Source: Paracoccaceae bacterium (GTDB taxonomy: Bacteria; Pseudomonadota; Alphaproteobacteria; Rhodobacterales; Rhodobacteraceae). Taken from it: 23,467 nt of DNA. This document shows, in pieces, positions 13,599 through 21,606 of this stretch (within the stretch, counting starts at the first letter, position 1; the number at the start of each line of letters is the position of its first letter). Under the pieces are notes generated by a model. That model was not told the DNA's origin. It did no database searches and was given only the letters and a program-made list of their open reading frames with translations. The translations under genes were made by a program, and so were the position numbers. The DNA lies in NCBI GenBank assembly GCA_021648225.1, contig JAKITE010000033.1, positions 1 to 23,467 on the forward strand, read 5' to 3'.

Positions 13599-14917
13599 TG
13601 AAAAGCGTGAAGTTTGCCATTTTTAGAGTGAATATACATCACACCGCCGGCAACCACCGGCCCCGATGCCGCACCACCGGGGATATTCGCCGAAAAGGTT
13701 TCAGCGCCGCTAACCGGATCAAAGCCGCGCAACCGCCCGTCGCTTCCGGCCACAAACACCTGGCCACCGGCAACAACCGGCCCGTGATGCACGATAAAGC
13801 CCTTGCGTTTATTGGCATTAGCATATTCCGGCAGTTGCACCGCCCAGATTGCTGCGCCGGTGCTGGCATTGATACGCATTAACCTTGCGCGGTCGGTCAC
13901 AATAAAGAAAGACCCGCCAATGGCCGCGCCCGCGCTTAATGATCCTTCAGCCAAAGTCCAGTTTTGCGCGCCGTTATTCTGGGTGAGTGAAACAGTTTGC
14001 CCACCCTGATTACTAATATAGATCCGCCCGCCGGTAATGACCGGATCACCGGTGATTTCGCCAATGATACCGCGGGTCGTTGACAACCGAGTGGTGTTAA
14101 CATCTGCCTGCCAACGGCCGGTGCCGTCGGTTCCCACACCGAATAATTTGCCGGAACTGAACGGGAACACAACCAAAGTGCCGTTCACCGCAGGGCTGGC
14201 GCCGCCAAGAATATTGGCATTGGTAGAGCGCGGCCCGGGGATGCTCCATAATAAGGCACCCGTGGTGGCATTAACCGCATGGGCGATATCATCACGGGTT
14301 ACAAAAAACACCCGCCCGTCCGCAACCGTTGGCGCAGACCGGATTGGCGCGTCAAATTCATAACGCCATTGCACCGCGCCATTGCTGGCCGAAAGCGCCA
14401 GCATTTCACCAAAACCGGTGCCGACAAACAAGCTGCCGTTTTCAAAGGCAATGCCGCCGCCAAAACCCTCAACACCGGATTTTTCCAGCAAAGGGATCAG
14501 CTCGGTTGACCAGATCAACCCACCATCGCTGGCAGAATTGGCCCGCACCACACTGGCAGCATCAAGCGTATAAACCACCCCCCCCGCCACAACCGGTTCG
14601 GAAGTAATGCGCGAGCGGTCCGAATTTCCACGGCCAATATTAACGCTCCACCGCAGGCCGGGCGTGGGTGACAGCGCCAGATGCGGCACCGCATGGCTGG
14701 CGGAATAGGATTTTTGCGGCCAGTTTGCATTGCTGATTGGCGTGCCCAGATTAATCGCCACAGCAGTATTTTGCACCACAACCATTTCTTGCGGCCGAAT
14801 AGAACTGCGTTCCCCGGGCAGGATTGTGTCATTACCCTTGCAGGCAGACAGCGCCGCCAATGCCATAAGCATGAACCCGAATCTGTGCAGTTTTTTCTTG
14901 CTTGAAAAAATACTCAT
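13595..14917 (-). CDS. bamB: BamB-like outer membrane assembly lipoprotein (PQQ beta-propeller)
   Basis: Lipoprotein of the BAM complex, which supports insertion of beta-barrel proteins in the outer membrane. The 440-residue protein has a lipoprotein signal peptide with lipobox L23-S24-A25-C26. It then carries repeated PQQ-like blades marked by phrases such as PVVAGGVVYTLDAAS, APTVADGRVFFVTR, SGKLFGVGTDGTGRW, and GPVVAGGQVFVAGSDGRL, ending GGVMYIHSKNGKLHAF. The order yfgM-bamB-der is the same as in E. coli, which supports BamB over other PQQ proteins. A purine-rich GGGGCAGG precedes the ATG. It lies 18 nt behind yfgM. Calls as generic PQQ-binding-like protein are the alternative. Confidence 0.88.
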   Translation of the reverse strand: MSIFSSKKKLHRFGFMLMALAALSACKGNDTILPGERSSIRPQEMVVVQNTAVAINLGTPISNANWPQKSYSASHAVPHLALSPTPGLRWSVNIGRGNSDRSRITSEPVVAGGVVYTLDAASVVRANSASDGGLIWSTELIPLLEKSGVEGFGGGIAFENGSLFVGTGFGEMLALSASNGAVQWRYEFDAPIRSAPTVADGRVFFVTRDDIAHAVNATTGALLWSIPGPRSTNANILGGASPAVNGTLVVFPFSSGKLFGVGTDGTGRWQADVNTTRLSTTRGIIGEITGDPVITGGRIYISNQGGQTVSLTQNNGAQNWTLAEGSLSAGAAIGGSFFIVTDRARLMRINASTGAAIWAVQLPEYANANKRKGFIVHHGPVVAGGQVFVAGSDGRLRGFDPVSGAETFSANIPGGAASGPVVAGGVMYIHSKNGKLHAFQ

Positions 14918-14935
14918 GAACCTGCCCCTACAAAG

Positions 14936-15589
14936 TTACCCGTTGCTGGCTGTTTCCAGCGTGCCACCCAGACTTATTGTTAACTGTTGTGCGCGATTTC
15001 TCAAGCCCTGAGACAGGGTTTCATCCGCCAGTATCCGCGCCAGATCATCCAGCGCGGCATCTGTATTTCCGTCGCGTATATGTTGAAGCACCCGTTGCTC
15101 TATGGCCAGCAACCGATAAGGGTCAGTTTCCTGAACCAGACCGGCAAAAATGTTGTCCCGTTCATCCAACGGCATATTAGCGCCATTCAGCATGATGATT
15201 TTCAACCATGCAAGATCAGTATATACGTCTGACAAACTGCTGCTATCGGTGATAACCGTCAGCGCCGCAACCGCCCCGTCAATATCGCCTGCTTCGGCCA
15301 ATACCGAAGAAAGCTGGAATTGCGCCAGAACCGCCGCTGGCGTGTCTTCGTTGGCAATGGCTGCCAAAGCGTCGGTATCGCTGGTGGCAATCGCGGCTTG
15401 CATCTGGTCGCCAATGGCGCGGGCCTGCTTTGCCTTGTTGCTTTTGCTGACTTCGTTATAGACAGTTCCGCCGACAATTCCGATCACGATCAGCACCAGC
15501 ACCCATATATATTTCTTGAAGGTCTTGAACAGCCGATCGCGGCGCACCTCTTCGGTGACCTCGGATATAAAGGAATCAGATTCGCTCAC
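14936..15589 (-). CDS. YfgM-like tetratricopeptide membrane protein
   Basis: Bitopic inner-membrane protein of 217 residues with a short cytoplasmic N-terminus (SFISEVTEEVRRDRL), one membrane helix (about residues 28-45) and a periplasmic helical domain with TPR-like repeats (AAVLAQFQLSSVLAEAGDIDG region). E. coli YfgM has this layout, binds the Sec translocon and PpiD, and is encoded just before bamB, as here. The start codon is GTG (15587-15589), supported by GGAGAA at 15595-15600 with a 5-nt spacer. It is the first gene of the yfgM-bamB-der operon, divergent from the RND genes. Confidence 0.85.
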   Translation of the reverse strand: MSESDSFISEVTEEVRRDRLFKTFKKYIWVLVLIVIGIVGGTVYNEVSKSNKAKQARAIGDQMQAAIATSDTDALAAIANEDTPAAVLAQFQLSSVLAEAGDIDGAVAALTVITDSSSLSDVYTDLAWLKIIMLNGANMPLDERDNIFAGLVQETDPYRLLAIEQRVLQHIRDGNTDAALDDLARILADETLSQGLRNRAQQLTISLGGTLETASNG

Positions 15590-15799
15590 TTAACTTCTCC
15601 GTTGGTTATCGGCGCGGACTGTATCGGGTTGATAAGGCGGATGCAAAGGTAAAGGCATAGCATTGGGGATTTACGCCGGTTGCGAATTAAACAAATAAGG
15701 CCGGATTTGGCGCTACACCTTGTTGTTACAGGATCAAAGGCTTAGATATTCTCGAAATCGCACGGTAATTTTATAAAACCAGCGAAACGGGAGCGCTTT
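15590..15799. promoter_or_regulatory. divergent promoter region between yfgM and the RND operon
   Basis: This 210-nt gap must hold both promoters. On the plus strand TTGTTA (15723-15728) and GATATT (15745-15750) have a 16-bp spacer and could serve the RND genes. On the minus strand a TTGCAT/TACAGT pair with 17-bp spacing, about 40 nt before the yfgM start, is possible. Both are weak matches. I see no strong palindrome for an efflux repressor and no regulator gene nearby. Confidence 0.3.
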
Positions 15800-16888
15800 A
15801 TGCGAATAGTCCAGATTTTAACCGCCCTGCTGGTTGCGATGTTTATCTATGCAATCATCATGGAGCGCGAGGCATTATTGAATTTTGCCGGTGTAACCCC
15901 CGAAGCATCCAAACCTGACGAAATTGTTACACCCCCTGAAATCAACCCTGCGGTATCGGTTGTGGCAATGCATTCCGTGGCGCAACCGGTGCAATCGGGG
16001 TTGTTGCTGCGCGGCCAGACCGAGGCCGCACGCCGCGTTGATATGCGCTCTGAAACTTCGGGGCGGGTGATTTCCGAACCCTTGCGGCGCGGTGCCAACG
16101 TTGCTGCCGGGCAAATTCTATGCCAGCTGGACCCGGGCACATTGCAATCCCAACTGGCCGAGGCCAAAGCCCGCCAGACCGAGGCTGAATCCAACGCCAA
16201 TGTAGCAACCCAACTGGCCGAACGCGGTTTTGGTGCCGAAAACAGCGCAATTTCCGCCACCGCCAGTCTGGAGGCCGCCAAAGCGCGGGTGTTAAGCGTG
16301 GAACGCATGATGGACCAGCTGGTTATCCATGCGCCTTTTGCCGGTATTCTTGAATCCGACACCACCGAGATTGGCAGCCTTTTGCAGCCGGGCGGCTTAT
16401 GCGCCACAGTAATTGCGCTCGATAAAATCAAACTGGTTGGTTATGTGCCCGAAATGGATGTGATCGCACTGGAGGTCGGCCAACGCGCCGGTGCGCGGCT
16501 GATTTCGGGACGGCAAGTGGTTGGGCAGGTAACCTTTATTTCCCGCTCGGCCGATCCGCTGACCCGCACCTTTCGACTGGAAGTCACCGTCGATAACGCT
16601 GATCAAAGCATCAGCGACGGGCAAACCGCTGAAATTGTCATCGAGACCGCAGGCGAGATTGCCCATTTATTACCCCAGCATGTGTTGACGCTGGATAATG
16701 ACGGCACGCTGGGCGTGCGCATTGCAGTTGATGGCGTGGCACGGTTTATCCCGGTTAAAATCATCCGCGACGCGCTGGATGGTTTCTGGTTGTCGGGCCT
16801 GCCCGATGCGGTGGATGTGATTGTCGTGGGGCAGGAATATGTCACCGATGGCCGCGCCATAACCGTAACCATGCAGGACCGGAACTAA
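15800..16888 (+). CDS. RND efflux periplasmic adaptor subunit (membrane fusion protein)
   Basis: HlyD-type adaptor that links an RND pump to an outer-membrane channel. The 362-residue protein has an N-terminal membrane anchor (residues 4-20) without a lipobox. A barrel-sandwich half-motif SGRVISEPLRRGANVAAGQILCQLD is followed by an alpha-hairpin rich in Ala, Gln and Glu (about 110-170), and then the matching half IHAPFAGILESDTTEIGSLLQPG. A beta-barrel and a membrane-proximal domain follow (VTFISRSADPLTRTFRLEV). GGGAG at 15789-15793 lies 6 nt before the ATG. Its stop overlaps the pump start by one base (TAATG). No TolC-type gene is in the window. Confidence 0.93.
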   Translation: MRIVQILTALLVAMFIYAIIMEREALLNFAGVTPEASKPDEIVTPPEINPAVSVVAMHSVAQPVQSGLLLRGQTEAARRVDMRSETSGRVISEPLRRGANVAAGQILCQLDPGTLQSQLAEAKARQTEAESNANVATQLAERGFGAENSAISATASLEAAKARVLSVERMMDQLVIHAPFAGILESDTTEIGSLLQPGGLCATVIALDKIKLVGYVPEMDVIALEVGQRAGARLISGRQVVGQVTFISRSADPLTRTFRLEVTVDNADQSISDGQTAEIVIETAGEIAHLLPQHVLTLDNDGTLGVRIAVDGVARFIPVKIIRDALDGFWLSGLPDAVDVIVVGQEYVTDGRAITVTMQDRN

Positions 16889-19800
16889 TGGTCGGGATCG
16901 TCGACTGGGCCATTGGCCGCGCCAGAATGATTCTGGCATTTATTGCCATGTCCATCATTGCCGGCGCATTTTCCTATGCCAATCTGCCCAAAGAAGGCGC
17001 ACCGGATATCGATATTCCGGTGCTGTTTGTTTCAGCGGTTTATCCCGGTATTTCAGCCGAGGATTCCGAACGCCTATTGGTCAAACCACTGGAAAACAAA
17101 CTTGGCGATGCGACAGGTCTGGATACCATGTCCTCCACCGCTGCCGAAGGTTACGGCGGCATTGCCCTTGAATTCGGGTTTGACTGGGACCGCGAGGCCA
17201 CCTTGGCCGATGTGCGCGACAAGGTTTCCCAAGCCGAAGGTTCGCTGCCCGACGGGGTAAGTTCGATCACCATCAATGAAATCAATTTTTCCGAATTTCC
17301 GATCATTATTCTGGCCCTTTCCGGCGCAGTACCCGAACGCACCCTGCTGCGGGTGGCCAAAGACCTGCAATCGGAGATCGAGGCCATGGGCGAAGTGCTG
17401 GAGGTCGGCATTGCCGGACAGCGCGACGAGATGCTGGAAGTGGTCATCGACCCCCTGAAACTGGAAGCCTATAACGTAACGGCAGGTGAGCTGATCAACG
17501 CGGTTAGCAACAATAACCGCCTGATCGCAGCCGGCGAGGTGCAGGTTGGCACCGGTGCTTATGCAATCAAAATACCGTCTGCATTTGATGACCCGCAAGA
17601 TGTTTTTGACCTGCCGGTAAAACGCAACGGCGACCGGATGATCACCATTGGCGATATCGCCGATATCCGCCTGACCTTCGAGGACCGCCAAGGCACCGCG
17701 CGTTTCAACGGTGAGGAAACCGTAGCCTTGCAGGTGGTAAAACGCAAAGGTGCCAACCTGATTGATACCGTGGCCTTGGTGCGCGAGGTGGTCGCCGCCC
17801 ATATCGAGGAGTGGCCGGAGGAACTAAAGCAGGCGGTCGAGGTCAATTTCAGCCTTGATAGCTCTGCCGAGGTGCAGAGCATGGTTGATCAGCTTTTGGC
17901 CTCGGTGCTGACCGCGATTGCGCTGGTGATGATTGTGGTGTTGGCGGCACTTGGCATCCGGTCCAGCCTGCTGGTTGGCTTTGCCATCCCGACCTCGTTT
18001 TTGCTGACCTTTGCCATTCTTTCGGTGATGGGTATTCCGATTTCAAATATCGTGATGTTCGGGTTGATTCTGGCGGTGGGAATGCTGGTGGATGGCGCGA
18101 TTGTGGTGGTGGAATATGCCGATAAAAAGGTGCAGCAAGGCATTGGCCCGATGCGCGCCTATGGCATGGCCGCCAAACGCATGTTCTGGCCGATTGTTTC
18201 GTCAACCGCGACCACGCTTTGTGCGTTTTTACCGTTTTTATTCTGGCCCGGCATTGCTGGCCAGTTCATGAGCAAACTGCCGGTGACCATCATTATTGTG
18301 CTTAGCGCATCCTTGCTGGTGGCGCTGGTTTATCTGCCGGTTGTCGGCGGGGTCGCGGGGCGGATTTCGCGCATCATGCAGAATATTTCTGACGGGATTC
18401 GCGAAAAAGTGCATTTCATATTGCGGCTTTTGTTTAGTTTGGCAGCCGCAGCGGCGGCATTTTATAGCATGATGACGGCACTGGGCCAGAACCTGTTGAT
18501 TGGCGGCATTGCTTTTGTTGTGGCGGCTATGGTTTTGTCAATTTTTGTTGGCAGCCTCAAACGGGTTTCGCGCGAAAAGGTGGAGATTGCCGGCTATAAA
18601 CGCAGCAGCTTTGGCCGCTTTATCAATTTCATTTCCGGCAATCCGTTTATGCCGATCATTACTTTGGTGGTGGTTGGTCTGTTTGTTTCAACCGTCTTTA
18701 ATCTTTACGGAAAATACGGCAACGGTTTCGAGTTTTTTGTCGAAACCGAACCCGAACGCGCCGTGGCCTATGTACGCGCGCGCGGCAATCTTTCGCTGAA
18801 CGAAAAAGACCGTCTGGTGATGCTGGCCGAAGAAGCCATCGCAGGCATTGACGGCGTGGCTTATGTTTTTGCTTTTGCCGGATCGGGCGGGCTGAACACC
18901 AATAATGGCGGTGCGGTAAAACCGGTTGATACCATTGGCGAAATCCAGATCGAACTGGCGCCTTATGATGAACGTGTCTTGGGCAAACTGATTATCGCGG
19001 AAATAGACGACAGGCTTGCTGCCATTCCGGGTGTGCAGGCCCAGATTGTCGAGCAATCCCAAGGCCCGGCCAGCGGTGCGGCGATATTTTTACGGGTCAA
19101 AGGCTCAAACTGGGAAGATTTGCTAACCGCCACTGAATATATCCGCACCCATTTGAACGCAGACCCCGACCTGAAAGACCAGGAAGACACCCGCCCCCTG
19201 CCCGGTATTGACTGGCAGCTGGACGTGGATGTCGAACAGGCAGGCCGGTTTGGCACCGATGTGGCCAGCATTGGCGGCATGGTGCAACTGGTGACCCGCG
19301 GGCTGACATTAGGCACCATGCGCACCGATACTTCGGATGAAGAAATCGACATTCGGGTGCGCTTCCCCGAAGAAGACCGGCTGCTGTCAACCCTTGACAC
19401 ATTGCGGGTGCGCACCCCGCAAGCCTTGGTGCCGCTGTCCAATTTTGTCACGCGATCCCCCGTGCCCAAACTGGGTGAAATCAACCGCATAGATCAGGAA
19501 CGCTATTTTAATGTCACCGCTGGTGTGGCTGACGGGGTGAACGCCAATGAAAAGGTTCTCGAGCTGACCGAATGGCTGGAAACCGAGGCAGAGCTGCCGC
19601 GCAATATCGAATGGGAATTCACCGGCGATACCGAAGAACAGGCCGAAACCGCTGCATTTCTGATGGTCGGGTTTATGGGGGCGCTGGGGTTGATGTTTGT
19701 GATCTTGCTGGCGCAGTTCAATTCGTTTTACCACGCCATTCTGGTGCTGGTGGCGGTGGTGCTTTCCACTACCGGTGTGCTGATCGGCATGATGGTCATG

Positions 19801-20304
19801 GGCCAGCCATTTAGTTTTATCATGACCGGCACCGGCATTGTTGCGCTGGCAGGGATTGTGGTGAACAATAATATTGTGTTGATTGACACCTATCAGGAAT
19901 ATTCCAAATTCCTGCCCAAACTAGAAGCCATCACCCGCACCGCCGAGGCCCGTATCAGGCCGGTTTTGCTAACCACCATTACCACCATGGCAGGGCTGGC
20001 GCCAATGATGCTGGGCCTGTCGATTGATTTTATCAATGGTGGCTATACGGTTGATGCCCCTACCGCGTTGTGGTGGAAACAACTGGCAACAGCGGTGGTA
20101 TTTGGCCTTGGTCTGGCCACGGTTTTGACATTGGTGGTAACCCCCGCGCTGCTGTCTCTGCCGGTCTGGATTTCCAGTGGCGCATACGGATTTATGGGCA
20201 GCTTACGTGGTATTTTTGGCGGCAAAGACAACCGCATTCGGGCGGATCGCAAGCTGGCAAAAACCGCAAAGAAAACACCCCCTGAAGATGTGGTCTGGGA
20301 CTAA
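16888..20304 (+). CDS. RND efflux pump inner-membrane subunit, variant proton relay
   Basis: Proton-driven efflux pump of the RND superfamily, 1138 residues, with duplicated halves each having one membrane helix, a large periplasmic loop and a helix bundle. The N-terminus reads LPKEGAPDIDIPVLFVSAVYPG and the family's PGISAEDSERLLVKPLE phrase follows. In helix 4 the motif is LVDGAIVVVEY: Asp402 matches AcrB Asp407 but Gly403 stands for Asp408. In helix 10 VNNNIVLIDT puts Asn993 where AcrB has Lys940. Between the halves, residues 508-557 add two hydrophobic segments not found in AcrB. It is coupled to the adaptor gene by a TAATG overlap. Substrate cannot be told. Confidence 0.94.
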   Translation: MVGIVDWAIGRARMILAFIAMSIIAGAFSYANLPKEGAPDIDIPVLFVSAVYPGISAEDSERLLVKPLENKLGDATGLDTMSSTAAEGYGGIALEFGFDWDREATLADVRDKVSQAEGSLPDGVSSITINEINFSEFPIIILALSGAVPERTLLRVAKDLQSEIEAMGEVLEVGIAGQRDEMLEVVIDPLKLEAYNVTAGELINAVSNNNRLIAAGEVQVGTGAYAIKIPSAFDDPQDVFDLPVKRNGDRMITIGDIADIRLTFEDRQGTARFNGEETVALQVVKRKGANLIDTVALVREVVAAHIEEWPEELKQAVEVNFSLDSSAEVQSMVDQLLASVLTAIALVMIVVLAALGIRSSLLVGFAIPTSFLLTFAILSVMGIPISNIVMFGLILAVGMLVDGAIVVVEYADKKVQQGIGPMRAYGMAAKRMFWPIVSSTATTLCAFLPFLFWPGIAGQFMSKLPVTIIIVLSASLLVALVYLPVVGGVAGRISRIMQNISDGIREKVHFILRLLFSLAAAAAAFYSMMTALGQNLLIGGIAFVVAAMVLSIFVGSLKRVSREKVEIAGYKRSSFGRFINFISGNPFMPIITLVVVGLFVSTVFNLYGKYGNGFEFFVETEPERAVAYVRARGNLSLNEKDRLVMLAEEAIAGIDGVAYVFAFAGSGGLNTNNGGAVKPVDTIGEIQIELAPYDERVLGKLIIAEIDDRLAAIPGVQAQIVEQSQGPASGAAIFLRVKGSNWEDLLTATEYIRTHLNADPDLKDQEDTRPLPGIDWQLDVDVEQAGRFGTDVASIGGMVQLVTRGLTLGTMRTDTSDEEIDIRVRFPEEDRLLSTLDTLRVRTPQALVPLSNFVTRSPVPKLGEINRIDQERYFNVTAGVADGVNANEKVLELTEWLETEAELPRNIEWEFTGDTEEQAETAAFLMVGFMGALGLMFVILLAQFNSFYHAILVLVAVVLSTTGVLIGMMVMGQPFSFIMTGTGIVALAGIVVNNNIVLIDTYQEYSKFLPKLEAITRTAEARIRPVLLTTITTMAGLAPMMLGLSIDFINGGYTVDAPTALWWKQLATAVVFGLGLATVLTLVVTPALLSLPVWISSGAYGFMGSLRGIFGGKDNRIRADRKLAKTAKKTPPEDVVWD

Positions 20305-20313
20305 CTGCTTGGT

Positions 20314-21597
20314 CTATTCCGGCTTGCGCCGCTCATCCAGCCGGTCTCGAAACCGCATACCCCAATAGATCAGTTGCACGGCAATGCGTCCAAACATACC
20401 GCCTGCCCAAACCGGTTTATAGGCTTCGAATTGCTTATAGGTTTCATCTTGGTCGGCAATCGCCGCCGCAATCAGGCAACCAGCCATGGCCGTGGTATTC
20501 AACCCGTGCCCGCCAAACGCTGTTGCCATCCACAGGCCTTTTTCAACCTGCCCGATCAGAGGCATTTTATGGCGGGTATAGCCCATCAGGCCCTCCCATT
20601 GATGGGTCAGTTCAATATTTTCAAGCTGCGGGTAAACCGACACAACATCGCCTTTTAGCATCTCCGCCAGCTTTAGCGGCCTGCTGGTGCGGGTGGTAAT
20701 GCGCCCGCCCCATAACAGCCGGTCGTTCTCAAGCCGCCGGTAATAATCGCCCGAACGGCGGGTATCGGAAATCGCCGAGGTGGTTTTGATGGCTTTATCC
20801 AGCTGTTGCCCCATCGGCTTGGTGGCCATCACATAAGTGGCAATCGGCAGCATGGCGCGGGACAGTTTGGGATAAAGCGTAAAATCATAACCGCTGGTGC
20901 ATAACACCACGTCTTTGGCATCAATCTTTCCGGCAGCACAGCTAACCTGCCAGCGCCCGCCTTCAGGTTTCAGGCTTCGGGCTTTTGTGTCTTCAAAAAT
21001 CTGCCCGCCGAGGCGCTCCAGCTCCGCCGCTAGGCCAAGCACATAGCGCAAAGGCTGGATGTGAAATCCGTCAGGGATAAAAACCGTATGGTGGTATTTT
21101 CCGGTATCCAGAACCTTGCGGGTTTCAGCGTGATTGTGAAATACAACGCCGGTATCTTCTGGGGTATTAGCGGCTTTGACCTGCATTTTTGCAGCAGTGG
21201 TGTCGCCATGGCGCACCGCGCTATAGCGGCCCACGCCTTCAAGCGCGCCTTTGATGTTCAGGTCGGCAATTTGCTGGCGCACATATTCGGCCCCCTCGCG
21301 CGAAAGATCATGCAGCTTGGCGGCTTTTTCTACGCCAATTTTCCTGGCGATATTTTCCGCGCTTTCGGCAAACCCGATCAATACCGAGCCACCATTACGC
21401 CCCGAAGCCCCCCAGCCAACGCGATGCGATTCCAGCAGCGCAACCGATTTACCCTTGCGAACCAGTTCCAGTGCGGTGGTCAAACCAGCAAGCCCGGCAC
21501 CGATCACGCAGACATCAACGGTAATATCACCCGCCAGCTTTGGTTTTTGCGGGATATTGCCGATCTCGGCGGCGTAATATGTATCGGGGTAATTCAT
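20314..21597 (-). CDS. FAD-dependent oxidoreductase of the DAO family
   Basis: D-amino-acid oxidase (DAO) family flavoprotein of 427 residues, of the kind that includes gamma-glutamylputrescine oxidase (PuuB/OrdL) and sarcosine/glycine oxidases. It shows the FAD-binding GAGLAG (33-38) with Glu56 at the end of strand 2, the GWGASGRNGG phrase (61-70) typical of PuuB/OrdL-like enzymes, and a C-terminal second FAD contact GLWMATAFGGHGLNTTAMAG. The ATG at 21597 lies 9 nt after the stop of the ABC gene and lacks a Shine-Dalgarno sequence, so translation may depend on coupling. No puu, glutamine synthetase-like or amine dehydrogenase gene is nearby, so the substrate remains open. Confidence 0.87.
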   Translation of the reverse strand: MNYPDTYYAAEIGNIPQKPKLAGDITVDVCVIGAGLAGLTTALELVRKGKSVALLESHRVGWGASGRNGGSVLIGFAESAENIARKIGVEKAAKLHDLSREGAEYVRQQIADLNIKGALEGVGRYSAVRHGDTTAAKMQVKAANTPEDTGVVFHNHAETRKVLDTGKYHHTVFIPDGFHIQPLRYVLGLAAELERLGGQIFEDTKARSLKPEGGRWQVSCAAGKIDAKDVVLCTSGYDFTLYPKLSRAMLPIATYVMATKPMGQQLDKAIKTTSAISDTRRSGDYYRRLENDRLLWGGRITTRTSRPLKLAEMLKGDVVSVYPQLENIELTHQWEGLMGYTRHKMPLIGQVEKGLWMATAFGGHGLNTTAMAGCLIAAAIADQDETYKQFEAYKPVWAGGMFGRIAVQLIYWGMRFRDRLDERRKPE

Positions 21598-21606
21598 TAT
21601 GTTTTT

